Assembly: GCA_949152475.1 (NCBI GenBank)
Contig: OX424564.1
Coordinates: 9,362,001 to 9,426,000 of the forward strand
DNA length: 64,000 bases
Direction: 5' to 3'
Source: Terebella lapidaria
Taxonomy: Eukaryota; Annelida; Polychaeta; Terebellida; Terebellidae
The translations under genes were made by a program, and so were the position numbers. The first letter of the stretch is position 1, and every line of letters starts with the position of its first letter. A model generated the notes under the pieces. It was not told where the DNA came from, did no database searches, and saw nothing but the letters and a program-made list of their open reading frames with translations. This document shows, piece by piece, positions 23,101-35,149 of this stretch.

Positions 23101-26100
23101 TAGTCCAGACTCAGGTGGTCGCGCAGGACGGATGACGGCAAGACACTCTGGAGGATTGGGTCCCGAGTGTACACGAGTTGAGACGGCAACCGCCACAGCA
23201 AACCTGGGGAAATTGTACGGTGGGCGTTGAATGGGTTGAAAATGGTATTCTTTGCAAGATCTCAGCCTTCTATCACATAGCTTGAGGTGATTAATTTGCA
23301 GTAATAAGGACTTTCCGAAAGGGAAACTGCATACTGAACCCTATAATAAACTTTTTTTTCCTATGATATTTAACATAGTGGTGAAGGTCCGAAATAACTT
23401 GACTATCATATACAGTCAGCCTGATCATGCTGATAACCATGATAATATCATAGGCCATGTACCAACACTAACCGACAGAAGGCAGACAGGGCTGAGCGCG
23501 GAGTAGCTGCATGATCTGGCTGGCTATTGGCTGGAAAAAGTCGAGGATTTCGCCCTCCAGCGGCACGAACTGGAGGAAGCGACACACCGCCTCCACTTGG
23601 CTGAAGTCTGGGTGCTCCTGTCAGACATATATTTACAGATTTTAATATAAGTCTTGGGTCCATCATATTATATTACATGTATATCATGAGGCATTCATTC
23701 AATGTGATAAATGTGACCTGTTTAACATAAACACTACAGTGGTCCCCCTCAGATAAGACCCCCCTCAATAAAGACTTCCTTCTCTCTAAAGACCTTTTCG
23801 TGTGGCGCTAGGATGACTTTAACATGTATATGAACCCCTCTAATAAGACATCCTCTTAGATAAGACCTTGATTTTGTGGCAGAAGGGTAGGTCTTATCTG
23901 AGGGGGACCACTGTACATGAATATATATGTACACACAACATATTAGATAGGTATATTATGTTTGAATCCATTCAAACAATATATCCCCAGATATATGTCA
24001 GACGATGTCACCACGGACCTTGAAAGCCTGAAGCGCATCCACAAACAGGTGGTGTAGTTCACTGGAGAGCCATTGGTTCCACAGACTGTCCCGATCAACG
24101 TCCTCTCGAGATGAAGGAACATCAAAATCTCCTGCGAGGCATGATTGAATTTTCAATGTTTGCAGTTTTGATTAGGTACAGAAATTGTATTCATGTTTTC
24201 AGTAAAATTCATAAAATTTGAAATAGCCATGTTATCTGATTTGTAGCAATGTTTGATACTGATAGTAATGTTACATACCTTGTACTACAAATCTGAATCC
24301 ATAGCTTCTGAGAGGAAGGAAAGCAAAGACTGGCTGTTTCTGTGGCAATACCTGAAAATGGGAAGATCAAGTAGGATAGCACCAACACTGTAAAGAATGT
24401 TTATGAACGATGAATGATGTATTTAAATCGTCTGGTTATTAGAATCTGGGTAACTATGAACCCCCAATACCTGAGCCCTGATCTGTTCCTGAGACTGGAG
24501 AGGGAATGCCATGGCGATCTCCGTGGATACAACATCGACCCCTGACTTCGCCTGTAGGGAATCAAAATGATAGGTAAGTGCAATGAATGACCTCAACTCT
24601 TACCAAAGATATGGGTTCACAATTCAGAGCAGAAATATTGTTATACACGTATCATATGACAACTTCCTAGCAATCGAAAATTTACAAACCTGGAGAGAAA
24701 TTTTCCTCGCGTCAAGAGACTTTTTGACAACAAACCAGCGGTCAACGCCCTTGGAGTGTTTGATCTCGATGATGTTGTCCCCGAGATCCTGACGCCGAAC
24801 CTTCAGTGTGTAGTCCTCAACCTGAACAAGGGATCAGACAGATAACTTCATTGTTGGCAAATAACAAAATACTTCCTTAAACGTAGATGTTCAAAATGCT
24901 TCACATCTGTAGGATTCTACTGATTATTCAAAATGATTATCATTGTGGTCATTACATTTTCAGACAGATACAAACATAATGTCCAGATTGACTTGCGATG
25001 AAGAGACACAGACCTTGTTGACAACAGTCATGTTTTTAAGGCGGTGAAGGAAGAGAAGCAGGGACGGATGGACGTCATGGAAACGGGCCGCTAGTGACTG
25101 TGTCGACTGCATGTCTACGTCTGACTTCAGCGGCAGGACTATCTTTGTGATCCACCTGGAACAGTCAGTGTGGAATCTGAACGTGTGCACATCAGAGTAT
25201 AAACAGCATTCTAAGCTCTAAATGATCTGCTCTAAATCTCTGAATCGGCTACAACACCAATTAAAATCTGACTGTGTCACACACTGTGACCCCCCACACA
25301 CCTGTCTTTGGCCTTCCTATCCTCCTCTTCGCCGTCCGTGTCTGTCCCGATCCAGTGCGGGAGGATGTAGCCTGTCGGTCCACTATTTACATCAAACTGA
25401 ATGTGATAGCCATTGGAGTGGATCTCCGGAGTATCCGTCACTCGGAACACTGACTTGAACCCGATACCCTTCTGACCTGTTTGAATCAAGTGTTGTCACA
25501 TCCTGTGATTGACCTGGATTTACTCTAATTGTCTTGTTTTGTTTTGTATTCAACATGTTGATCTTCCACTAACTATCTTATTCACCGTTCATGGTTCAAC
25601 CAGTAACTTACCAATGTATCCATACTTGTGCTTGCCCTTGGTGCTACGACCCACATCACAAATTGCTCTAATATTCTTCTCCTCAAAGCCGCACTCATTG
25701 TTCAGGATGGTGATAGCTTCCATATCAATGACAAACTTCACAGACGCTCGGATCCCACTATCCGGTTTCATGAACTCTTCTGGATAGCTGTTGTCATCCG
25801 CGTTCTGGATCAGCTCCAGGACAAAGTGAGTATCCTTGCTGTAAAGATCCTTGGAGAGTCGATCCAGTGTCCTTCCGAGTCGCTCCTGCTGTTTATCCCA
25901 AAGGCGTTCCGCGTCCTCGCCGCCGAGGGTGACCCCGATACCAAACTCATCCCGGCGGATCTCCTCAATGATCTGTTCGTATTTGTTGACGGGGGTAGAG
26001 ATGGTGTCATCCAATAAACTGACTTCACCTACTTGGTTAGTTTTGTCCTTAGCCTCAATGTCATTGTCAGTGGAGACATCGACTACATCACCTGGAATAC

Positions 26101-29100
26101 AACAAGGTCAGGTACTTCCAAGATGTCTTTATTTCACTGGTACCAAAATTCTCTTTTATGTTAAAATGAATTTTTTTCTATCACAATATGAAGTACTGTG
26201 AATGATATCTCCAAAAAACGTACATGTATCACAAAAAGGATGATATATCTTAATACACTGTACTATATATTAATTGCTTTAGTGACAAGCACCTGCTGAC
26301 TCTGCTGTAGACTCGTCAACCTCCTGTACACTAGCCTCGGACTCCAGAACCTCCAAGTCGTCCCCGGACAGGATCTCGTCTATGTCACTGTCAGAGACAG
26401 CAGACTCACTCTCACTCTCCTCCGAGTCAATCTGGGTGTTCACAGATTTTGTCAATAAACACTAGTAAGTATTGTCAGTAACTGCAAAGTGTATATTTTC
26501 TCTATGTTTCTGCAGTGGAACTCCTCTACTGACGTACAGAGAATCAAATCTCACTCTAGCAAATATCATCACTCTAGCATCAAATCTCACTCTACATGAA
26601 TTCCAATAATTTTCATATTGTTTCATCAAATTTGAAATGACTTCACTTAAGCACAGAACACTAATGCTGATACACACCCTAATGACATCAGCAGGTAAAT
26701 CTCCCAAGCCCTCGAGATTTTCGACACATTCGCCTGGGTACGCAGTGCGCTCGCTGAAGTTGTGCCCCCAGTCCTCGTAACCTAGCAACATGCCGAGTAG
26801 CTGCAGACGGCCCCTTGCAGCTGGCGATGTCGCGTGGTCCATCAAGAGCTTCTGGGACTTCTTCTGTCCAATGACCTCGCTTAAAGGCTCCAGGAACACC
26901 TGCAATAGGAGAAAGTGACATTTGGAATGACGGATATAGTTCTGTTGTGCTCATTATTCACAATACACTAGTCAAATCCTGGGATGAAGGGAAACTTTAC
27001 CTTCTGGGCGACACTGACACAGATGACACTGGGCAGCAGAAGTAGGCAGTTCACCACAAAGTCTGCTGCTACAGCCGTACCTTTGACTGCATCTGCAGGG
27101 GTGAAACAAGCATTGGCCACATGATTACCATGGTTACAATACATATTATCAGTACACTATGAGTAAAACTGAGTTTAAAACAAACTTAAATCTTCCGACA
27201 ACAGGTTGTCCCATGCTAACCAAATTATCAAACTTTCTACAGTTCATGTATATGTACAGGGTAGATGTACTCTATGATGCCCAATACCTTGGTCACGGTT
27301 TGCTTGCATCTTGTAGAGCGCTGTTTTGACGTGGTTCCCAAGAAGTACCAAGCTGGTGTTCTCTACGCCCTTGTGGCTGACAACCAGTGACACCAGGTGA
27401 CCGCATGTTCCTCGTGCGTCTCCCTGCAGCGCTGCAGACGCCATCTGGTCTGCCGAAGTTTTGGCTGTAATCTTCAACAGGCATCCTGGCTTAGTTTCGA
27501 AAGCCAAAATGGCTGTGTTCAGTTGAGCTTTCTTGTCCTTGTCTGCCATAGAATATATACCAGTACATGTAAGCAAATGAGAACCATAATACCCCATAAG
27601 TTTTGAATGAAACCGAATTTTCCTTCTTCCACCTGAAACTAGACGTCAAGGCCTAAAGATGCCTTGGAGGCATTTCGGTGTGATCATTAATTTATAATAT
27701 CTACTAGATATCGACGAAAATGAAAAATGTCAACTCAGCCAACAAAATTTCAGGTCAAGTTCAAAGTTCATCCGTAATACCCCTTAGACATGTTTGTCTA
27801 GGGCGACTAGTCCGAAAATAACGTCCGTTTCGCTCTACGACGCACCGTTTCCGAGATATCGACGAAAACAAAAAATGCCGACTCGGCAAAAAAATTTCGT
27901 GTCAAGGTCAAAAGTTCATTCATAATACATTTAAAACTTGTTTTGCACCCAGAACGAAAATAACGTCCGTTTCGCTCTACGACGCACCGTTTCTGAGATA
28001 TCGACGAAAACGAAAAATGCCGACTCGGCAAAAAAATTTCGGGTCAAGGTCAAAGTTCATCCATAATACCCATTAGACATGTTTGTCTAGGGCGACGAGT
28101 CCGAAAATAACGTCCGTTTCGCTCTACAAGGCACCGTTTCCGAGATATCGGCGAAAACGAAAAATGCCGACTCGGCAAAAAAAATTCGGGTCAAGGTCAA
28201 AGTTCATCCATAATACCCTCTAAACATGTTTGTCTAGGGCGTCGAGTCCGAAAATAACGTCCGTTTCGCTCTACGACGCAACGTTTCCGAGATATTGACG
28301 AAAACGAAAAATGCCGACTCGGCAAAAAAATTTCGGGTCAAGGTCAAAGTTCATCCATAATACCCCTTAGACATGTTTGTCTAGGGCGACGAGTCCGAAA
28401 ATAACGTCCGCTTCGCTCTACGATGTACCGTTTCCGAGATATGCAGGATGCCTCAAGGATGACTCAGCAAAAAATTATTTTGACCTCTAGGTCAAAGGTC
28501 GTTTGAGGTATCGATCCCAAAATCAATAGGGTTCTTCCCTGGTGGTATATAAACCTCCATGCAAAGTTCTGCAACTATTGCCTGAATATTTTTTGAGTTA
28601 TCGTCTGGAAACCAAGTCTCAAAATCAGCCTTGATTTCATCCTCACGGACCTCACGGACCTCGGAGCCAGATCAAGAAAAAAATTTCCCCTTAGAGATGT
28701 TTGTCTAGGGCGACGAGTGCGAAAATAACGTCAGTTTCGCCCAACGACGCACGGTTTCTGAGATATGCAGAAAGCCTCAAGGATGAATCAGCAAAAAATT
28801 ATTTTGACCTCTAGGTCAAAGGTCGTTTGACCGATCGATCCCAAAATCAATAGGGTTCTTCCCTGGTGGCATATGAACCTCCATGCAGAGTTCTGCAACT
28901 ATTGCGTTAATATTTTTCCAGTTATCGTCCGGAAACCAAGTTTCAAAATTAGCCTTGATTTCATCCTCACGGACCTCGGATCCGGCTCAAAAAGAATAGG
29001 GTTCTTCCACATATCATTTCTGACTTATGGTGAAAATTTGACAAGAATCCGTCAAGGCAATCTAAAGTTATCGTCCGGAAACCAAAACGGCGGAAGAAGA

Positions 29101-32100
29101 AGAAAAAAAAAAAAAAAAAAAATTCTGCTAAAACCATAAAGGCATTTCGGCAGAAATGCCTTTATGGTTTTAGCAGAATTTTTTTTACCCGTACATAGAA
29201 AGAACAGCTAAATGAGATATGTGTACATATATGTGTATATCATGGAGGCAAAATATCGCAACAAAATTCCAGTACTAAGTATTGTGTTCGCATATACAGT
29301 GTAGGCAGTGTGATATGTAGTTGACTGGAAAATGAATTTAGAGAATAGATTTGTTGCACAGAGTTCCATCCAATGACAATTCCTTCACAAAATGCAACAA
29401 TCTGAAGTCTAGGCTCCACACACTCACCCATGACGCCCATGCTGTGCCAGTTGCCATACTTGAGGACGAATGTTTTGAGATCGCCAAGCTCTGGCTCGAA
29501 GACAACGTCCCAGTGTGACCAGTCATGCATGTCCTCCAGCAGGGGGCAGTTCTCTAGGCAGGCCAGAGCTCGGTCGCGTGTCTGGTGACCCAGGACTCCA
29601 GCGCTTCGCTCTCGCACCAACAGCGGGGACCTGCTCATGACAGACAGAAGAGGATTGTCAGAACAGATAGGTATGTGGGGTAGAGAATGTGTTATCAGCG
29701 AGTTCCAAGATTGTAAATTTGGAAATACTTTTCAACTTCGAGAGGCTAATTCTTGAAGAGCCATGAGATAACAGATACTTACGCTGACTTGGCAACAAGT
29801 GCACTCCCGTATACCACGGCTGAGTTGGCGCCTTTATCCGGCTGTCGACTGTGTGACTGCATCAGATTCGCCATGGACCCGTGACCCAGAGATTTCCCAT
29901 CAGGACTTCCATAGTGGTAACACAGAGCGTCTTCCACCATGTGAGCCTGGACATGACGGAATGAAACATACTTTGTTTGTAAATTTTACACAAAAAGAAA
30001 AAAAAGTCACCCATAGGCACTTGATATCTGCTGTGTCTGACTTACATCAGCAATACCGCACTGGTGCAGGAAACACGCCAAGTCCTCGTGAGTCAGGTGG
30101 TATGCCATCTTACTGGTGCTGCCTCCTGGTGACAGCCCCAGGGATCCTGCACCACTGTCCTCCAGGAACTGTAACCATGGTAATAGGGATAAATGATCAA
30201 TTCCTTATTACTAGAATACTAAGATAATGATCAAGGTACATGGGCTATAATTTATAAAGAAAGTTACCTGCTTAATCTGCTCGTTCTTGCTGATGATGTC
30301 CAAGAAGCTTCCATGGCCGAGAGCATGAAAGTGCGGAAAATCCATGTCTTCCAGTATTTTGTTCTCAATACGAGCGAAGTGAGCCATGGTCAGGCCCTGG
30401 GAGAGACAGCGCTCAATGTACTTCTTCACATTCCTCACCAGTTCACCTTGTGTGGGAGAAATGGTAGAGAGAATTAGAAGCATGAAATAAATGTAATCTG
30501 ATATTCTGTAACAGAATAAATTTTCACTGTGGGTTTAGATAATATAGTTTGAGAACAGTTGCATAAATTTATACAATCAGATTCAGTATAAATATTCAGA
30601 TACTCACTGAGTGTGGGTTTGGTCTTAGTGTTAGTATCTCCGTGCCCGGAACCCCCCTCCGTTGCTCCTGGCGATAGCCCACTCCCCATCGCAGAGCTGG
30701 GGGACAAGATCTCTTGTAGCTGGAGGTGAATCTCCGATTGAGCACAGTTCACGGCGACCTGGAACAGTTTCTGTAGCAGCTTATCCTGCTGCAGACGACT
30801 CAAGAACTGATGGATGGCGTCCTGCGACTTGCGGAGGTCCTTTGCCTTGCCACGGCCGACCTCCTCCTGCCGGTTCTGCTGTAGGTAGTTCACTGACGTG
30901 TAGAGAACATTCAGCTTCTGGAAGAACGCGGCCACGAATGCCTTTGGAGTCATGCGAAGATACTCCTGCCGTACCTGTCGGGAAATACATAGTGTTTTTT
31001 TAGGGGTTTTAATTTTGCAGGAAACCAATTTATATAGGTACATTTGTAATTCACTGTTGGAAACGATTGGGAAATGCTCACGTTGTTTCCTTCTGCATAA
31101 GTGTTCATGTGGTCAGTGACAGATGGTCTATTACAACTTTGCATTGGCATGCATGTGGAGCAAGAACTACAATATTCCACAGAATAACTCGAGTCTGTAA
31201 CCTACATGTATATGGACGAACAATACTACAACAGAGGTGTCATACCTGGCAGATACCAGGCTCCTTGATCAGCAGACTGTGTGTGAATGTGGTGAAAGCC
31301 GCAGTCAGGTCGTTCTCCGCTGACAATTTGAGACTTACTATCGCTGCACGAATGGACTGGCCTGATTCACGTTGAGCACGCTTCAAGCACTGGGGAACCA
31401 GAACGACATGTGAAAATGTAAAATGCTACCATACCTGCTCATGCATAATAATTGGTTTGTCAAACTGTACCTGTATTGCCAAAGGCAAACTTCTGATACG
31501 AATGCCAAGCTGAAAGGGATTCGTAGTTCCGTTTTTCTCATTTAGAAACGCCATGAAGCCCTCGAGCTCAGCATGTGTTGTCCACAGAGAATTTTCTGTC
31601 AGGTAGACTCGCAGAAACTCAATGATATCCTCAGTCGTTAAGTCAGGGATCTCCTCACCATTCGTCGGAAACTTGAAATATTCGTAGATAAGGGGCTGCT
31701 CGACAAGTGGGCCAAGATTCAAGGTCTCAAATTCTTTCCCACTTGCAACGAAATCCCGCAATGACTCTGAGAGCTCATGCAGAGTTGCGATCGCGCGAGT
31801 TTTGACGAAAGCCTGGATGTATGCGTTGATTTTACACTGGACTCTCAACAAGTCGCCGATCGGTTTAATGTGCTCAATGTTTCGGACGTTCATCTCTGCT
31901 AGAGAAGTAACATTGTAGTGCTGCAAGATGAGTTTCTCAATCCTCTCCAGTGATACGTACTTCTTACTCTCCGCGAGACGCTCGATGCAGTCCTTGGCGA
32001 CATTCTCTATCTGCTCCTTGGGTACGAAAATTTTCTTGGATGGTGGCCCACTGTTACCATAGTGACCACCGTCCCACCTTTGGGCATTACCCTGGGGTGC

Positions 32101-33045
32101 ATGAGGAAAGCTCTGTGGGCCACGAGATGTGCTTTGAGCGTGTTGGAGTCCATGTGAGGCACCGTGGGGTCCCCGAGAGGTGCCTTGAGGCTCTCTGTAG
32201 GGACTCTCATAGCAGTCACGCCCTTGAGAGCGACCTCGACTGTTGTAGCTGTTTCCATGCTGAACCTGTTGTACCTGTACAAGATTAGCTATCTGTTGTA
32301 CATAGTCAGACTGTGCTGGGGGCATGAGGCCCATCAGTGGTACCTGTTGAGTCCCTGGTGGCCCGTGTGGCAAGAAATTTAGACTAGGGGGTGCTGGCTG
32401 ACCAGGGCCGTCATCGTATCGTCGCCTCATTTTATCGTCTTTCTCAGATGTAGTCGACTTTGACTCTGTAGCCCTAGCTTTCGATGGCTTCGTCTTTTTC
32501 ACTCGTAGTTTAAGCACACCTCTGTCATGAAATTCTTCGACGACATCGTCACAACGTTTCAGCAACTCAGTGTGATCAATAACATTGTATTCTGCACTGC
32601 GTACATGAAACCCATAGCGTTTGCTGAAACGTTTGAAGAACTGTTTTCTGGCAATCCCTTCTGGATGTTCCTCTAATAATTCATAGAACTGAATCTTCAG
32701 TTCATCCAATTTGTTGTCACAATCTCTCTCAACAACACGCTGAGTATTGCTACCATGGTTACTATGACTGACAGCGTATTTCTTTGGTTTCACTTGCTTC
32801 AGTTCAACAGTCCTCTGCTTAGAGTTATTTTCACCAAAAATACAGAAACTGCACTTTTCTAGGATCTCTCCTCCCTTTGAGACGCCAAACGTTTTGGGAT
32901 CGGGAAGATATCCGTGTTCAGCCTTGTACAAAGTCCAGAGACTTGAGAGCAGGATAGTTTGGCCAGGCTGCTCTCTCAGTAAGTCCGCTATTTTAGTCTC
33001 TACGTCTCTCTTGGTCTCACCGTGTGTGCTGCCACCTGTGGCCAT
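16700..33045 (-). CDS. NO VEIN-like GHKL ATPase with DUF3883, 32 exons
   Basis: Start ATG 33045, stop TAG 16702-16700. Exons: 33045-31435, 31389-31246, 30974-30608, 30446-30268, 30168-30046, 29946-29783, 29630-29428, 27542-27288, 27092-27001, 26899-26678, 26431-26293, 26091-25612, 25476-25302, 25155-25014, 24821-24690, 24551-24471, 24351-24279, 24131-24019, 23617-23473, 23203-22973, 22790-22587, 22431-22247, 21892-21691, 21474-21323, 21129-20910, 20697-19678, 19534-19287, 19146-18950, 18707-18547, 18427-18302, 18044-17421, 17199-16700. All junctions are GT-AG with matching phase; the sum is 8910 nt, 2969 residues. Order: winged-helix/LOTUS-like segments (about 10-75, 115-185), a further helical region to 530, HATPase (1250-1400), a long family-specific middle, a Pro/acidic linker, DUF3883 (2840-2950). 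No signal peptide or membrane segment. The NO VEIN kinship is firm; the cellular role in animals is unknown to me. Confidence 0.92.
17421..18044 (-). CDS. Exon 31: disordered linker
   Basis: Residues 2596-2803, rich in Pro, Arg, Gly, Glu and Ser with no predicted fold. It includes an acidic run (DGDEEEESR) just after a hydrophobic VTNVVVIND, a pattern compatible with a SUMO-interacting motif (hydrophobic core followed by acidic residues). That assignment is inference. The exon tethers the body of the protein to the C-terminal nuclease-fold domain. Confidence 0.88.
19678..20697 (-). CDS. Exon 26: large middle exon
   Basis: Residues 2012-2351, a single 1020-nt exon in a gene whose other middle exons are mostly 80-250 nt. 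No named domain is recognised. It has alternating helical and strand-like stretches (HLAWVPAVVGVED, EALLSKYPVIFTIQSREAF, GVVFLDCAEKLRVVDRK) reminiscent of the sacsin-repeat-like body that follows the HATPase in this family. Both flanking junctions are phase 1. Confidence 0.9.
23737..23913. mobile_element. TA-flanked MITE (Tc1/mariner or pogo-like)
   Basis: A 177-bp element in an intron of the NO VEIN-like gene. It has perfect 24-bp inverted ends (23737-23760 and 23890-23913) beginning CAGTGGTCCCCCTC, and TA directly on each side (23735-23736 and 23914-23915). TA duplication and CAGT termini fit the Tc1/mariner/pogo group. It has no coding capacity. Confidence 0.9.
25302..25476 (-). CDS. Exon 13: HATPase lid motif
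   Basis: Begins by completing G1327 and reads QKGIGFKSVF, the GxxGxGxKS-type lid motif of the HATPase fold. It continues with RVTDTPEIHSNGYHIQFD, highly typical of NO VEIN-like proteins. The three ATP-binding motifs in exons 12 and 13 are intact, so this copy of the gene is likely functional. Confidence 0.93.
25612..26091 (-). CDS. Exon 12: HATPase N box
   Basis: Residues 1167-1327. It opens with an acidic linker, then LDRLSKDLYSKDTHF and the N box ELIQNADDN (E1259, N1262, D1264/D1265), which in GHKL ATPases binds the ATP-magnesium. The second motif reads NNECGF (1297-1302), the NExGF form used by NO VEIN-like proteins in place of DxGxG. The exon ends in phase 1 within the glycine that begins the next motif. 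Confidence 0.93.
27637..28445 (-). repeat. 147-bp-unit satellite block, minus orientation
   Basis: About five tandem units of roughly 147 bp in an intron of the NO VEIN-like gene. Each unit contains CCGAAAATAACGTCCGTTTCG, AATGCCGACTCGGCAAAA and a run AAGGTCAAAGTTCATCCATAA, with small differences (core given in words of 20 or fewer). The left end (27637) reads, on the minus strand, as a short hairpin followed by TTGACGTCTAG and then T. The same unit occurs in opposite orientation at 55200-56440. Confidence 0.9.
28446..29112 (-). repeat. Two ~300-bp repeats beside the satellite
   Basis: Two direct copies (about 28430-28690 and 28740-29000) share CTCAAGGATGA, TTTTGACCTCTAGGTCAAAG, ATAGGGTTCTTCCCTGGTGG and TCCTCACGGACCTCGGA. 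A single satellite-like unit lies between them (28690-28740). The block ends in a CGGCGGAAGAAGAAG and poly-A stretch that leads into the hairpin at 29115. It seems to be the other half of the same mobile repeat as the satellite. Confidence 0.8.
29115..29186. repeat. Perfect 34-bp-arm hairpin
   Basis: Arms 29115-29148 and 29153-29186 are exact reverse complements separated by the 4-base loop GGCA. The core word is AAACCATAAAGGCATTTC. It closes the repeat block that fills this intron and may be the terminal structure of that element. Confidence 0.9.
31435..33045 (-). CDS. Exon 1: winged-helix/LOTUS-like N-terminus
   Basis: Encodes residues 1-537. Two segments look like OST-HTH/LOTUS or related winged helices: DVETKIADLLREQPG through FGVSKGGEILEKC, and DELKIQFYELLEEHPEG through AEYNVIDHTELLKRC. 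Between 190 and 310 it is charged and then Gln/Gly/Pro-rich. A third helical segment (QIENVAKDCIERLAESKKY onward) ends the exon. LOTUS domains bind RNA, G-quadruplexes or helicases, so an RNA link is possible but inferred. The start ATG is preceded 25 bp upstream by an acceptor (CAG ending at 33071), implying an untranslated first exon. Confidence 0.9.
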
Positions 33046-33828
33046 TCCGGAGAACTAGGGGGCAGCTGACCTGTATTGGAAAAAATATTCATAAGTTCGT
33101 TTTCATGATAACATCATTACAGGCTCATCAAGCTATAGCTCGACAGTATAAATTATTTGCTTCCTTCATTAAAAAGGACCGGTACCATTTCTACAAAATG
33201 TCCAACAGAATACTGGTAGCTATTTTATATATACAAAATGCAGTACATTACATCAGAAATACATAAAAACTATCAAAGTCATTAGGTCTTATCATGCTTA
33301 TGTATTTCTGATTATATAAAACCTGATTCATTTTTTGTGACATACATGTACAATGTTATAAACACAGGCTTGGTTTATTCATCCTAGCAATTATTATTTG
33401 TACCGAAAATTAAGTGCATGTATGCATTATCAATGTGAGAGTGTCTTGTCTGGTTGGCCATGACCTTGATAAGGATCATACTAGTTTAGACATGACTCAT
33501 TTCAACACTAAGTGACATATATGCACTGAAAATTCATTGATTTGAGATCAAAATACATACTAGTATATTGGTAATATGTCCAATATGGTTAAGTGGACAT
33601 AACAATGATTTCAACATGGATGTGCGAGATGGTATAATCTACCTAGATGATATCTGTATCATGATATTGCGTCACACGTTGAATGACCACGATAACAACA
33701 CAACTGAGTTTATATGGTTTACAACATCATCATGATCATAAACAATACTAGTAAGCCTCATGATTTAATCCTAGTTTGTGCCGACACCTGTTCTCCTCAA
33801 GGTTACACACAGTCATCAGAACACTCAC

Positions 33829-34355
33829 CTTCAGAACGGAATCGTGCAATATTTATCAGAATGTCACACTTGATGTGTACATCCAAAAACAATACAACAT
33901 GGCACAATTGATTGCTCATGTAGCATCCTGAGTAAGTCGACAAAATTGGTGTCAACTAATCAAATCTGTCCGTAAATTCAATTCATCGCTGAACGCTGAT
34001 GGATCTAAATTCGGGCAAATCATTCCAAATGAAATCTGATATTGCCTGTAGTGAACCAGGAAGATTGAGGATAAATCAACTCTTGTTTATATGATCGTGC
34101 TTTCAGCATGTTTCTAGAAAGCAAAACTGAGAGAGGACGGACCACGCGATGTTGGTACGCTGCCAAATAACACTTATGCAGGCAGCACAGAGGGAGAGGC
34201 CGAAAAATCAATAATCGTGATAACAAGCAATGCAGGGGTGTCAGTGTTACTGCCTCACGAGACGGTAGTGATTTCAAACTGAAACTGAGAGTGAAAGTAC
34301 ACCGTACCATGAGTGCAAACAGATGGGAATTTTCCCATTGATAGTATTGAATGTT
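33829..34355 (-). promoter_or_regulatory. Inferred 5' UTR exon and promoter of NO VEIN-like gene
   Basis: A strong donor (CTGAAG then GTGAGT) ends a possible non-coding exon at 33829 and would pair with the acceptor at 33071. A TATA-like CTATATATAG lies at about 34384-34393 in minus-strand reading, about 30 bp upstream of a possible start near 34355. The stretch contains several upstream ATGs. Evidence is limited to these signals, so borders are approximate. Confidence 0.4.
34274..34298 (-). promoter_or_regulatory. ISRE/IRF-like element
   Basis: On the minus strand the sequence reads ACTTTCACTCTCAGTTTCAG followed by TTTGAA. The AGTTTCAGTTT core matches the interferon-stimulated response element AGTTTCnnTTTC except at one position, and a further half-site-like ACTTTCAC precedes it. 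It lies close to the inferred start of the NO VEIN-like gene. Confidence 0.4.
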
Positions 34356-34398
34356 CAGCAAACTTATTCAGCTATGGTTATTGACTATATATAGAGAA

Positions 34399-35149
34399 CA
34401 CATGATGACGCAGTTTCCAGGAATTAGCTGACATATAATCAATGATAATAGGACTGTGCAGTCGAGGGGTGATACTTGTATGAGATCATAGACATAAACA
34501 TGATAAAGAGCTGATAGAGGTCAGGTGGTAGCACCAGGTGTATGTCCAATGCACATGATGCACCCAATTTCCTGCATGCATGAAGATTCAACCAATGAAT
34601 GTTCATGGCTGGATGTATGGCCAAAAAATTGCCAAGTATGCTAGATTCAGAAAAGTTTACTTTTATTGGTCTACCTCTTTGTCAGGTGCACCTAAAGCTT
34701 GTGTACATGGTACTGTATACACAAGTTTATCTGGAGCCTTTGAATGAGGATGTGATTACTTCACAGAAGTAACAGAGGAGCTTCCAGCCTTTTCAGAAGT
34801 TTATCCTGAGAGCTCAATAAATTGTACAATACACTTTTACATATCATTATGTCTTTATTGACATAACATTTAGTATTGTATCGGCATATAATACAATCTC
34901 TTGCTATGAAAGTGAAATTTATGTCTGATTATCATTAACTTATGATAAAAACAATTTCATTCTTATACATGTCAAGAAAGAGGTACTTGGGAGGATTAGA
35001 AAAACTGGCTATGGTAGTCCATGGTAGTCAAAGGGTTAAACATGTTAAAGCCACCAGTAAAAGTTAAAGTGTCCACAAGTATGTACCACAATTGATGCCT
35101 GCCACAAAGTTATATTTCAGTCCAATCCTGTATCATTACAAGTCACTGG
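34399..35149. other. Intergenic, nothing recognised
   Basis: AT-rich DNA with no gene, long repeat or clear regulatory structure that I can support. Confidence 0.5.
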
